From Rhynchospora pubera (taxonomy: Eukaryota; Streptophyta; Magnoliopsida; Poales; Cyperaceae): a stretch of 64,000 bases of DNA. The stretch spans positions 166,566,574 through 166,630,573 of the forward strand of contig CM051461.1 in the NCBI GenBank assembly GCA_028095005.1. The letters are read 5' to 3'. Below the pieces are notes generated by a model. The model saw only the letters and a program-made list of their open reading frames with translations, searched no databases and was not told the origin of the DNA. Positions 10,653 to 23,791 of the stretch are shown here, one piece after another (positions within the stretch are counted from its first letter, which is position 1; each line of letters opens with the position of its first letter). A program made the position numbers and the translations under genes.

Positions 10653-12300
10653 CTTGTGGTGTACCCATTTTCGTTCTCGGACTAAACCCTAGCGATGGCT
10701 ATGGCTTGATAACGAAAGGCCTCAACTCCCACAGTCATCACTGATTGGCGTCGCTCTTTGGCCTCGCCATGGTGTATTGCGCGACCTGTTTCGCCATATT
10801 CGACTTGACAAACCTCTCAGCGGTGCTCAACTGCGTACGGTGGAGAATGGTCGGCGCTGGCACCGGCACCCTTGGTGAAGAAAAGGCATGTCTTTATCTG
10901 ATTTATCATTTTTAAAAAATTTCATTTAGGCCATGGGGTATTCGAATGTGCTTTCTTTGAAATATGATGAAAGATATTGATCAAAATAATTAATTTTGTG
11001 TTAGCTCAATCTACAGTTTTGAAGGACACGGCTGCCATTTTTGTTGGTCTGGATGTTTTAGATCTGATGCGTTTGTTTTCATGATGGTTGTTGGACTTCG
11101 CAACTAACTACATATCTTTATCTAATTTACAGGTATGGTTTTCTAAACCTTGATTTGTGTCAGTTTTTAGGACTAACTGATCATTCAATCTGGGTGAATT
11201 ATAATTGTTGAAAAATAGGTTTTAATTTGATTATCAGATTATGGTATATACATTGCAATTGATAAATTCCATAACCATTTTTATCCAGCCGCCTTTTTTA
11301 GTGACCAGTTTGCAAAGCGATAGTAAGATCAACGAATTATATGTCTGGTGTGAAATATGTAATTCTCTATGATATAGAAGGTAACGAGATTGCCTGCTTG
11401 GTGGCGAGATGACGAGATGATAGGTATGCTGGTGCTGCGGAAAACCTGAACTGGTAGGGGATTGAACTCTTGTGCTTTGAAATTTGGTGTTTGGTTGATT
11501 TTTCTGCTCGATTTCATTATATTGATTGTTTTCTTTTTGGGATTTTCAGCATGCAGAAAGAGGAGGACGTCAAACGAGTGGTTTGAATCTGCACATGCAG
11601 CACATAGGCAAACGTCATTGGCGCTTCTCCTTTCAGGATGGGCCGGGCATCGACCTCACAGAAGATCTGGCCATCTGGTTCGAATGCCTCTTTTCACAAG
11701 AAAATTGTACCTTCCTTTATCAACCAGTTTTTCATCCCTCAATGCCCCATTTTATTGATTTTTTTGCTAATTTCTATTTTCTAATGTCTACAGCATAAGC
11801 CAATAAGTGGGCCTAAACAACCGAGGCCACCACCGCCAAAAGTCTCCAATTTGAAGCAGTTGTTTCTCATGATGTTCTCCTTGTTGGAATCTACTTCGTG
11901 TTTCTATGTACCTTGCGATGTGAAAATAATTATTGCATAGATCTGATTTTGTTTGGCTCGCCGTTGATTTTCTTTATGTCGATTGAGGTTAGATGATTGC
12001 AACAGGTAAAAGTCTCTAATCTCAAGTACTTTTTTCTTTCTCCAACAGATTAAGAACTAAGTTGTTGGTTGCTTAACAAACTAATATGTCATGCCTATCT
12101 GATTTGGTTTTTAATGGGTAATTTGGTGAATTGGTTGGTGCCTTTTTGACAGCTCTTGGAAGAGGATCCATCTAAGAAGTTTGATACAAGAATGGTGTCA
12201 AGGTAGCATCCGAAATAGGGAATGTACTGATAGCTGTTGCTATTACCGGTACATTGAAACCCAATAAGCAACCTCTCAAGAAAACTTGGACAAATAAAAA
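10430..12300 (+). pseudogene. Gene-like 5' region and exon-like pieces, unidentified
   Basis: GC and CT content rises here as in a plant 5' UTR: AACCCTAGCCGCC near 10430, a (GA)n tract at 10612-10643, ATGGTGTATTGCGCGACC near 10768 opening a 46-codon frame, and an exon-like open piece at about 11551-11710 (peptide part HWRFSFQDGPGIDLTEDLA) preceded by TTTTCAG. Another open piece at about 12150-12210 reads LLEEDPSKKFDTRMVS. I do not recognise the parent gene and could not join the pieces in one frame. The position between Helitron-like ends suggests captured fragments. Confidence 0.3.
10612..10643 (+). repeat. (GA)n microsatellite
   Basis: About 16 GA units in a row, with flanking GGGAGAGGGAGAG, in the 5'-UTR-like sequence. 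Confidence 0.9.
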
Positions 12301-13956
12301 ATATTAGGATTTACTTTCTGGGGTCAGAAGTTGACTTTATATTTGTTTGATTGATTTGTAGCTTATTGAGATGGTAAGGAAAGAGCTGAAGCAAATATAC
12401 CACTTTTTAAGTACTTCTATGTATATATATTTCTGTAGAAAGGAGTATAAGATTCTATGTATATATATTTCTGTATATATGTAAGTACTTCTATGTAAAT
12501 GTAAGTACTTTTTAAAGTACTTCTATGTATACATATGTTTCAGTTTGTGCTTTTATATTCGTTTGATCTGCTTATGTTGTGGGTTAATAGAATACTTGGG
12601 AATGGTACCAGTTTGTGGTACTGGTATTCACGTAGAGGGACTAGGTCATCAAAATACGTGAATGTTTTTTTCTTATTACTTTGTCTGTTGCAGTAGAGAT
12701 AATTATTACCTTTGTAATTTATTTATTCGTTTTCTTAAAACTAAAACATGGCATTTGGCTACTATTTTGGAGGGAAAAAATTACTATCGTGTTTCTGTCA
12801 GATCCTACAATTATTTGCATTCTATGCATTCATATTATAACAGAGTTCCTCCTCTCCCTTTTAATAATTGAACAAAAGTACGAGATTGTATTGTGACAAT
12901 CTGTTCTAGGTAGGCATACACCAATACATGATAATTACGGAGGCATAAGAAGTTATTAACTTAAAGAAATTGCTCATGTACACTATTGGGTTAACATAAA
13001 TGAAAGCAATAGTGAGTAAGAAAAATTGGGACAACCAGTGATAATGGTTACTCACACAGAAAGAAATGTGCAAATTGGGACATCCATCCTAACTGTCGTG
13101 CCGCTATCCTCAGTAATTTCATTTGTTCTGTAAAAATACTGATAAACCATGAAATCAGATTTATGGGTAGTAGGTGGCATGTGATAGTCATAGTGCACAT
13201 TTATATATTTTGAACTTTTACTGTGATACTTGGCTGTTGAATCATTTATTTGAATATTGATTGAGAAATTTGTTAAATGTAATTGGACAATGAGCTTAAG
13301 CATGTCCAAATGTTGATTTGGAAACCCAACAAATTCTTGATGCGCAAATTTATTGCTTGTAGTAAGAAATTTTACAAAATCTGAAATTTTGTTCCAAATA
13401 TGTATAATTTTGATAAATAAACTCTCCAAAACTGTATCGCACAAGAAAAGAATGGTTTTATTTGATTAAAATACACCTTAGAAATCATTATTTGCAGGTT
13501 GTGCTGAATAAATTGCATGCTTTCTTAGATTTTTACTGTTTATTATTCCATGAATATATCGACAAAAAATATGTAAAGAATCGACAAAAATTTGTAAAGA
13601 TTCCAAAAATATATACCCACACAATCTTCAGATTTATTTTCCAAAAAAATTATAAAATTCTCCAATTAAAAATGGAAACTTAAGCATTTAATGGACCAAA
13701 TCAAATATGGTCAAATGTGTTTATTGACTATTTTTAAATTTGCCTTAGAGAAAAACAATTTTACGATGTACTCAATGGAATTAGCAAGAAAAATATCTAG
13801 CAGAAAATATTAAATGACGTTGGATTTATTACTATTTAAGTATTGATGTAATTCTATTTATTTCATGCCTCCAATTAGAGTCATATTTTCCATATATTCT
13901 AATTGAGTCAACATCATCGGCCAATTAAAGCAAGGAATTGATCAAATGAACAAATA
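12301..13956. other. AT-rich sequence, no gene
   Basis: It holds short repeats of TTCTATGTATATATATTTCTGTA around 12410-12530. Open frames at 12662-12896 and 13052-13444 show no family features. Confidence 0.4.
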
Positions 13957-13983
13957 CTAGTTCTATTCTCGCGCGTTGCGCGA
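13957..13983 (-). mobile_element. Helitron-like 3' terminus, minus orientation
   Basis: On the minus strand a 6-bp stem TCGCGC-AAC-GCGCGA is followed by GAATAGAA and CTAG, then T. This is the standard Helitron 3' end. The element would extend to the right. Its 5' end was not located. Confidence 0.55.
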
Positions 13984-16900
13984 CGCATTCCTATCTGAAT
14001 ATGCCGCGAAACGATTTTCTAATGAGCGTGAATATGTTATGAATGACATAAATACAGTTGCATATATACTTTGTTAAATTGTAAAACATTACGTTAATCA
14101 AATGTATGAAATTCAATATGATTTCCAATGTCTCTTATTATTTTTAAGCTGCCCTAAATTAATTGCAAAATCACAATTTTTATTTTCTTACTATGGTAAG
14201 CTGGAATATACCAAATTTCATTAGTAATCAACTAATCCAACCATTGCAAAACATCCAATGAATTTCTAACTTATATAATTACAAATGAAAAGTTATAGAA
14301 AAACTGAAAGTTTCATGTAGATGATTAAGTACTAATTTTATAAATAAAATAAAATAGCTATTACTGGTGGAGTGCAATCATCAAAGACCCTGATAAAAAT
14401 AATAATAATAATAATAATATTATAATCACAATTATTAATTATATTGATTCGTCTTCTAAACTTGAATAGTCACTAAGAACACCCAACCTAACTTGAATAA
14501 ACTTTGCACGTACCTGTTTAGATCTAATCCAGATTGGGGTTGCATGCACATTTCTAGAGAGTGCAATGCAGAGAGTGGATTGCTAAGTATGGTAGGATAA
14601 ATAAAATTAGATGCAAGGAATTTAGCTTTCCAATGTTTCCTTTCTATTGTTAGAAATTTTTTCCTTTTCAGTCCTGCAACTAAAGATGTAACTGTTCGAA
14701 CTATTCCAGTAATGACTTTGGCTCGAAGGGCTTTAAACGACAAAAAAAAAAAGGAAAGTGCATGAACCATTATCCTCACAATTTGATTATTTCTTAGCCA
14801 TCTTATTATTCAAACCAATATTCCCACAATTCAATTTTAAAATAATGATATAAATAAGGCTGACCAGTATTTTTGGAACACATCAAGTACCACCTTATAT
14901 CAGCCCTCCTCCAACTATTCTTGAAATTAAAATAGAATGAACCATCAGCATGTTTATTCTCATAACAATGTTTCTCCATTTTTCTTCAGCTTGCTATATT
15001 GCATAGACATTTTACCAAAAGAACTAATTAGGTTAATTGCATATCAATCCACTAATAATGGCGACAAAAATATATAAAATTAGACAAAATACTGGCAATG
15101 CGTGAAAAAGAACAATCAGAATTCTAGGATGACTGGCAATGTGTACCAGCACTAATTGTGGTTTGACTGGTACAAATCAATTTCTTGCTACCGAGAATCA
15201 GACTGGTGTATGTACTAAAAAAAATCTAAATGCCAACATTTATACACCCAAGTATCCTGGTAATTAAAATTAAGAAAATACGTCATATGGCTTCATATTT
15301 AAGGGTAAAGTAAATTCTTATAGTAGATCAAGAACAAAATCAAAAGTGATTTTATTTGAGGTTTGCATGCATGATGTTGATTTCGTAGAGCTATGGATCA
15401 ATAATTTTATTTGGCTCAACCCATCAGCCCAAAGGTGGAAATAAAAATAATTGGCTCAATGAACACCATCTTCATTGAGCTGTGCTCCCTTGCCAAGAAC
15501 TCTTTATTCTTTATCGCTGCAATTAAGAAAGGAAGCCTGCAGCAATGTTTCATATAATTTCTATAAGTGGTTGTAATTAAGGTGTAAATTAAAAAGAGTT
15601 CACTGGTTCAAGGACTAACCACTACAACTTGAGACCTTTTCCATTGTAAATGCGACCAACAACTCTTGCTTCTCCTTTCACGGTTGCAACCCGACTAAGG
15701 AAATAAGGAAAAATTAAGACAAAAAATATAACACCAACGAAAAGGGGAATTAAAATAAATTACCTAGTTGCAGGAGCTGAATACAATGGTGCCGCTACTC
15801 CTTCAATTAAGTGTGGCTGGAAAAATAAAATAACATAAATTACCTAGTCTCATCTTGAGGAGTTCACTTGATGCCTTTTTCCTTCCTCTTTTCCAAATTT
15901 TTTTTGCAAAATAGTTACAAAAAAAAGCTCAGAGGAAAAAAAATTACTTCTATGTACAGTCAACTTCAGCAACGTACCTGCCTAGCATTTACCAGTATGC
16001 ATCTATGGTTATGTTCCTTTCTCTGTATCATGTTCATATGGTTTGTACGTGTTACTGACACTTCCAAAACATTTTATTGCAATTTGCCAAGCAAGCAAAA
16101 TTGAAATTTTAAAATTCATTTTGTTCACTGTACAACATATTTTGACTCTCCATCTCACCAAAAAAACTTACTTAGAGGCAGTCAAGTATGTAAACCAAAA
16201 ATCTGAGCACAATATCCAATGTCTCAGTATCATAGTTACTAAATCGGAAAAGAAAACAATCACAGTTTGTCCAAATCTAACAAAATCCCACCCTTGCAAT
16301 CAATTTGTTAAACTGTAAAAAAAGAAAATTACTGTATTGCACTGATAAATGAGCACCAAAAATATTTCTATCGAGCAGTAAACAACATAAAATGGTCAAA
16401 GAGTACCAAAATCAAGCATACAAACTAATCTAATTTGAGTCTATTAATTGCTCAATAAGAGAACACTCTCATCATCTATTAACCACAGAGATTATTAAAT
16501 TAAACTCAATTAGAATAGGGTGAGAGAATTAATACCAAACTGAAAAAGCCAAAGAAGTCACCAACCAATTCGAATGTTATTTCCATCTATAAGCAACACT
16601 TGGACCTCCTTGCAAAATAAAAGTTAGTAGGATTTAAAGCTATGAAACTGAAGATCAAAATCATTACCATAAACACTTTGATTTGGTCGCTGACTATGTG
16701 TCACGCTAACAAAATCACTACCATAAACACAAAATTGACATGAAAAGGCAAAACTTCCTCATTTCTTACCTTCAAATAAGAAATATTTCAGTGGAGCGCA
16801 GAACAACTAATGAAAAGACCATCCTGCACTTTCTATTATCAGCAATTGAATCGCAAACAATATGCCATGTCGAAATTTGGATTTATTAGCAGAAACAACA

Positions 16901-18040
16901 ATTAAAATTATGAATATGTAATGAACATTATAAATAAGTCGATACCGCATTGATTACCCATGCTTTACCATCCACCTCTTGCCACAAATATCACATTTTA
17001 GACCCTGATATTCCTTGACCCTCTATCCGTAGCCAGAAAGGTAATCGGTACCATTGGCACCTATCGCAAAATGCAACTACTCTTAATATCAATTGTTTAA
17101 TTTGCTTCCAAGTAAAAAATATTGATCAACTAAATGAGAAAGCTTACTTTTGTCTACAAAAAGCCAGGAGTCATGTCAGCCGACACTGGTATATACTGGT
17201 ATACTTGCAGACAATTCAGTTTAGTAATCATTGATTAAACATAAAAAAAAAACATACCAAATCTAGAGCTCAGAAAAACAACAGGAGCTAAATGTTTTGC
17301 GACATTGGGCTCCTGATATATGATACAGATTACATAATTATATTTGCAAACCAACTCTTCTTGTACAACCTGCATAGTTGAAAAATACCATGCACAATTA
17401 ACTTTTAGATTGCTTTCATTCAACTTAAAAGCAACATGTAAATTTTTTATGGTTTTTAGTAGGTTAACGCGCTTTAAGAAACATGTGATCATTCAAAGGG
17501 TAGAACACTTTTAAAGCACAAAGTAACTTGCAGCACAAACTGTAAAAAGTAAATTCAAAATAGATAGAAAATCATTTAGAGCAATTAAGCAAAAATTCTA
17601 AATACCTTGATTTGGAGAGCCAGAGCAGTAGAATGAATAACTTTTTCATCTTGTTTCATTGCTTCTGGGCCACCAAAAAAATGAAGCTATATCTTAGATG
17701 GCAAAATTTTCCACAAATTAACATCTGAATTTGTCAGTAGAGTAGAAAAATTCAAACTTAAGACAAAGAAAAGTAAAGATAAATTTACCAAAAGCAAACG
17801 TTATGCAACCCTACTTCTGCTGTAGTCGTCAAACAATCCGAAAAGGCGATTCAAAATTTAGAAATTAAACACAAAAAAAAGATCAGAAGCAATCAAACTA
17901 ATTTAACTAAACAAAATTATTGTACAATTAAAACTGATTTCATATCCATAAGCAAACAATAGTACATTCTTTCTCTGAAATCTACCTTCAATCACAGATT
18001 CTGCTCCTTTTTCCTCCAATGAATATGTGAAAACTCCGAA
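13984..18040. other. AT-rich sequence, no recognisable gene
   Basis: Open frames at 14456-14779 and 15868-16318 have no domain features and read like chance frames in AT-rich DNA. The region is probably Helitron interior. Confidence 0.35.
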
Positions 18041-18545
18041 TTAATTCAATGGACCTCCTCCCATGTTGAGGCGCAGGAGAGGTGAAACCCTTATTGTACG
18101 AAGAAAGGGCCTAAGGAACCTTTATTCGTTGGCTGTCCTATCTCTCTTTGGCCTTGTTGTATTGTACCAAGAGAAAAATGTGCTCGATTAGCGGGCAAAC
18201 ACCGGAGTAAGCCGAAGAAGAAGGGAAGAGATCACAGTGCAAAACTTGGAGCACCGAGAGCAGATGAGGATTGCAGCCCCGTACGAAACCCACACAGAGA
18301 CCTGCATCGCGTACTTTGTCGTCCTTGACTCGAGAGACGGTATGGTGTGCGTGGAAAAAGTGAAGATGGAGACAGAAAGAGAATCTTCCTCGACGGAGAG
18401 AGAAAGAGTGGCATCGAGAGGAAAGATCTAGAGAAACGAATCCAACGGCGGGCCAGGCAAACCAAAGAGAACAAAGGGGCACGATTAGAAGAGGCAAACA
18501 ACGGCTCAGATGAACTGCGGAAAACCAACGGCTAAGATGACGGAA
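18041..18545 (-). pseudogene. Promoter/5'-UTR-like segment on minus strand
   Basis: The segment is CT-rich on the minus strand (TTTCCTCTCGATGCC, CTTTCTCTCTCCGTCG) and has two overlapping open frames of about 98 and 119 codons that do not resemble known proteins. It looks like the 5' region of a plant gene caught in the transposon-rich block. No downstream exon was recognised. Confidence 0.25.
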
Positions 18546-19892
18546 CTATTCTAACCACAGTGCCGAAGCCCCCTCACGTGCAACTCACGGCACACCAAAT
18601 TAATATAGTTTCAATGGAATAGGTAGACAGATGATGAAAATAATTACCGTAGAAATTTGGAATGTAATATATAACAGAAATGGGAGAAAGATCATTGGCT
18701 GATTCAAATATTATTTTTACCTTTTAAATTAGATTGTGATTAATATGTTAATCAAGATAGTGAGAAATCATGTGCATATGAAATCAACTAATGCCAATAT
18801 TACGATTAACGCGCATCGGCGCATATGCATGTTTTTTATTAAATAAATAAAAAATTCAAAAAATAAAATTGATATTATAAAAAAGTAATGCGTGTCCTGT
18901 GTCGCTTTTTGCCGAGCAAAAGCGATTCAAGAATTTTGACATGTTGTATTATTTTTTTATGTTTGAGATAATATACTTTTATGTGAAACTTTTAATCGAG
19001 AAACATATTTTATCTTCATCGAATTAATTTTTTAGTTATTCACATGTCTATTTTTATAGATTTTATTTGTTTTAAATCGGTGAATATCACTGTTACCTTT
19101 AGCATCGATCAAGACAACGTTGAACTTAAATATTAAAAATAAACAACATATTCATGTTAAATAATTTTCACGTATTAAAATCCGCCCACAATTAGGTGGG
19201 CACTGTTGCTATAAAAGATATATACTAAAAGTCTTTAATTTTTTTGAAATATATCAAATAAAAAATTGCCCGCACATTGAGCGGGCACTGCTGCTAGTCA
19301 ATAGTAAAAATTGGTATAAAAGGGGTTGGGATTAGGCTGTGTTTTTTTTCCCTCAGCGAGGTAGGAGAGAGCGACACCCGAAGAAAGAGGGGAAGAGGAA
19401 GATGGATCAGAAATTAGAAAGGGGACGCATGATATTTCAAACGATTCAATGAGATTCCAAATAAACAATAATACCTAAAACGGGTTACTTGTAAAATGAA
19501 TAATACCCGTTACACATATATCCATAGGTTACCATGTTGCAGATACCTAAAACGGGTTACTTTTAACATTAGTTGGAGCAGAATGTGTCAGATAATTTTT
19601 AACCAAATAATCAATGACACCCACGGATTTTTATTTATAATACTGATTCTGATGGGGTAGAATAAAAATAGGGGATAATGAACCGGTATCAAATGGGATG
19701 GTACCGAGCAGTTATTATGGGTAATTACTTTTGGAGGGGTTTTACTGTAAACAGTTCGGTGCCTTCCTAGCATTGTAATCTCTGCTTTCTAAATCAATAG
19801 AAAGTGGTAGGGTTGTTTTCCCTACTTAATTCAAAAAAAAAAAAGTGCCTCTAGTTACCTTCTGTCATATCAGAAATGGAGAATGTTTGATC
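18546..19892. other. Intergenic with several hairpins and a poly(A) tail
   Basis: Hairpins lie near 18810-18830 (GCGCAT/ATGCGC type) and 18900-18925 (TCGCTTTTTGC/GCAAAAGCGA), besides the two Helitron-type hairpins near 19190 and 19275. At 19795-19845 the series GGTAGGGTTG, CCCTACTTAATTC and A(12) looks like a LINE or SINE 3' end. An open frame at 19588-19773 is not convincing. Confidence 0.4.
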
Positions 19893-22879
19893 TAGGGCTG
19901 TCAATGAAACCCGTTTATCCGTATCGTATTCGATAAGGCAGGTACGGGTAAGATTTTATTTTCGTTAGACTAACGGATATGGGTACGGATAAAGAAAAAT
20001 TTTCGTTAACTTATCGGTGTCGCAACTTTTTCATCATTATTCTCCTCGAAGGAATTTCTCGAAGAACAATGGGAACATAGCCTTAGATTCACCTCCCTTA
20101 AGGTTTCGATCTCTATGGCGGGTATCTCTCAACATAAGAGAATCCTAACAAGAGTCGCTACTTAAAGAAGTTTCTTGATTTAGCGGGTCCTTTCTTTCCA
20201 GCAGGCGCAAGCCCCTACTGTTAATTACCCGTAGTTTCCTACGAGAACCTCTGATTAAGGGACGTGAAGGGTATTGACGTAATGAGCTAAGAAAAGAGAC
20301 TTATGGAGTGCTATTAAGGAGGACTTAATTGATGGTACCAAACTCAGTGAACGGGACCCAAGTAAGGATCGACGAAAGACTTCTAACTTGACTAAAAAGA
20401 AATGGATTTTGATTTGGAAGAGGTTTTTGATTGATGAAAGAGAGGCTTCACTAGAGATTATTTCTGGTAAACTCTCGGGGCTATGACTGGCCTTCTTGTG
20501 AGAGTGAAAAGAAGTTTTGCAATCTTCGGGTCCTCTTTGATGGCTACTCGACGAAAGTTGGTTCTTTTACAACCCTAGGGACCATCTTCATCGGTCTTCT
20601 TGATAAGAATTGGTTTTTTAACGACCCTAGGGACCATCTTAATTGGCCTTCTTAATAAGAGTCGGTTCTCGGGATCATCTTCATCGGTCTTCTTATGAGA
20701 ACAAAACGAGTTTTGCAACCTTCGGGTTCTCTTTGATGGCTACTCGACGAAAGTTGGTTCTTTTACAACTCTAGGGACCATCTTCATCGGTCTTCTTGAT
20801 AAGAGTTGGTTTTTTAACGACCCTAGGGACCATCTTAATCGGTCTTCTTAATAAGAGTCGGTTCTCGGGACCATCTTAATCGGTCTTCTTGTGAGAACAA
20901 AAATGGAATTCTTTGGACGAGGGGGGCCCGTAAGAATTCGATTTCTAAGTCATCTAAGGTCGAGCTCGACCCTAGCGAGGGACTTTTCCTCAAACGAAGA
21001 GGTTTCGATTTTGACTTTAGGTTTCATGTTTGGACTTTTAATCTTGATGTTTCATTTGGGATATTTGGTGATTTTTATTCACCTTAGCCTTTATACACTT
21101 TTGATTTTTAGGAATTCCTTTTTAGACTTGGAAATACTTATTTGGAAAGTACTTGATATTTATATCTGAAAATACTTAATTTTAAAGATATCATATTTGG
21201 AATTTTTATTTCAAAGATACTTGGTTTCAAAATTTTAGAAATTTATAATCGAATTTTACTAATTTTCTAAAATCTTATAAAATTCATTTCTAAAGTGAAA
21301 ATACTTCAAAAATGTAAAAGGTCGCTACCTTGACGTAATTTTATATCAAAGTATCAGTGAACTTGGTTTATTTTGATTTTTAGAATTATACGGATGTGTC
21401 GTTTGTATTTTTCTGAGCTTCCTATTATTTTTAATGAATTTATAAAGTTTCTGGCTGACGTGTCATTTCCTATGCATGATAACGGGTCTGAATCCGACAA
21501 TGATTCCGGCTATTACATTTTGTCGGGCTAGTCTTCAAGGCATCGCAAGATGGAGGGGAATTTAACGGTGAGTCCCGTTCATGGTGCGTCAGCACCATTC
21601 GGCATGGGACCCAAGTACTGGTACAACTGCGTAAGAGAGTGGTACCGATTGGGTATGGAGAAACTGTTTGTACCAGAAGGAGTGGGTCAGCGTCGAGCCG
21701 TCGAGACAGTAAAGAAGGAGTAACTATTAGCTTAGTTGGATCGGTGTTTACTTTAGTTTTGATGAGAAGTGGGTGTGAAATTTAAATACAGTGAATTAGA
21801 ATCGGTACAGCAGAATGTATGATGAGTGTTCAATCGAGTTAGTTTGTGTCTTGGATATGTTCATTAACACAACTTTTATACTTTCGCACAACAACACCAC
21901 CTGTCATTATTTGTCTTGTAGCAAATCACATTTGAAGGCAATTATGGGCTGGCTCTTATCAAGGTCATCAAAGCGGATTACTATTGGACATACTAACTCC
22001 ATAACAAATTCTTTCATAAAGTTCCAACATTTTATTCCTCACTTGCTAACTTTTATGTTCAACCGTGTATAAAATCTTGCTGCCTAACTTCTTACATTGG
22101 AACCACTGTTAACGATTGTAAAGAAAATTGATTTGCTCAAGTACTTACCCGATATAAGAATTTGCTAATACAGTCATGTTAGTATTTGGCTTACAACCTC
22201 AACTATTCAACGAATACACTGGTCATGAGGATAAGAGGAACAGCTCATATTTCAATCTATATTTACAGAGCTCACATGAACTACAAACAAAGACAATAGC
22301 AGACTAAATTGAGGGTGCCTAAATAAAACCTTTTGCAATAATTAGCAACTTCAATAAACACGCTCCACCTTTGCTACTGTTCTTGAGTACTAGCTGTAAC
22401 CAAGGCACATTATTCAACATAGTCCAGAAACCTTAATTAACCACATTTTGGTTATTTTAAGTCGCTATTTAACATCTAAATGTACAGTCCTAACAATCTA
22501 GAATCCATAAAACGACTAAGTCAGGACATCATCCAATCTTCGCTTCAGGCATTGTTTATTTTACATTTTGGTCCAGAACTTTAAAAGAAATGCTAGAAAG
22601 AGTTACTGGGTAAGGTTTCAATACTACAGTACCTAAATGCAATTTTCTGCAAGAGTGTTCTTCACCTTTTGACAATCCTCAACAAAAAGTAATAATTAAA
22701 TCGATTTTGGCGACTGTATAAGAGAGACATTTCATTCTCTAAGGTCCCTGTATTTACTGTTATTACTTATTACCACTAACCTATGAACACATGAAATTTG
22801 GACAGCATGTCGCCTAAATGTGAGGTACATTTAGGAGATTCTTTGACCTATACTCATACAAGTTCAGATCAAAGAACCT

Positions 22880-23400
22880 TGACTTAAACCAAAGAGGCCT
22901 TGATTTAAGTCGCAACATGTACTTAGTCTTGAGAGAAACCTCAAGCTAAGTTGCTTCTTTCAAGTCTAATTCTGAGAAGATCTCAGTCTAGACCATCATT
23001 GAGAGAAGCCAAAGGGGACCCAGGGGAACCAGATTTCAAAAAAAAAGCATTAAGAAGAAGTTTAAGCAAAAGGGGATACGAATTATTTAGGCAAAATAAC
23101 ATAACTCGATCACTAATTGTCTAAGTCACAGAATCTGTAACCTAGACTCCCTTGTTATCAAACAAAATCGAACACAAGAAACAACATTAATCCAATCAAG
23201 CAAAGAAAGGTAAATTCTCTATTGTTTGAACTTTAATTCTCGTCACTGATTGCTTAGGCTAAGGAATCCTTAACCTAGGTTTTCAGATCGGGGAATAAAA
23301 CTTTAAACAAAACTATGGCGTAATCTAACTTACAAATGAACAGTCGTCGTTTCTTTTCCCGATTTCTGATCGTCTAGGCCATGGAATCCATGAATTAAAC
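22880..23400 (-). repeat. Hairpin array in LTR leader (copy 2)
   Basis: Hairpins lie at 23372-23400, 23253-23279, 23119-23147, about 22967-22998, 22919-22955 and 22883-22915. On the transcribed strand the first three have an ATT loop. Stems include CCTAGGTTAAGG/CCTTAGCCTAAG and GTCTAGGTTACAG/CTGTGACTTAGAC. Copies with matching order and similar stems exist in LTR copy 1 (for example CTTAGCTTGAGG against CCTAGCTTGAGG), with changes on both stem sides. Confidence 0.65.
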
Positions 23401-23784
23401 TTTCAGATCTCGAGATAAGAAATCTCATAACAGAAGAGTTCGATTTAATCTAATCTATAGCGAAAGAATTGAAGAAATAGACCCAATCACCGAAATTGTA
23501 AATCGAAATCACCAAAGAACATACAAGATAACAAATTTCATCTAAAATCAAGCATTCACACATCAAATTCGACACCGTTACAGCCTTACCTGACTTATCT
23601 TTCTTCTCTTTTCCTTCTTGATTCTTCGATTACACACAAAATCCTTTTCCTACCTACTTTCTATGCTAACCTATCAAGTGTTCGTGGAAATGCGCCTATC
23701 TCTTTCTAAGTGTGTGTGTGAGATTTTGGGAATCTGAGAAAATGATCGGGGAAGAGTCCCCTTTTTCTTCTCTTGATCTTCTCC

Positions 23785-23791
23785 TTATATA
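23785..23791 (-). promoter_or_regulatory. TATA box of LTR copy 2
   Basis: On the minus strand the sequence is CACCTATATAAGGAGAAG, matching CGCCTATATAAGGAGCAT of copy 1. The flanks are conserved for over 100 bp. Confidence 0.65.

Larger units (their letters stand above)
10059..19297 (+). mobile_element. Candidate 9.2-kb Helitron with captured fragments
   Basis: The left boundary is TTTAA|TCTCTACTACTTATAAAGC (TC at 10059), the usual start of plant Helitrons. The right boundary is a hairpin GCCCGC-ACATTGA-GCGGGC followed by ACTGCTG and CTAG (19294-19297), then T. A similar hairpin without CTAG lies about 80 bp upstream (near 19190). No RepHel frame is present, so it would be non-autonomous. Pairing these two ends is an inference: another Helitron 3' end in opposite orientation lies inside at 13957, so the region may be several nested elements. 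Confidence 0.4.

Noticed and set aside
13052..13444. 130-codon minus-strand frame
   Set aside because: Composition is that of random AT-rich DNA; no motif, no splice context.
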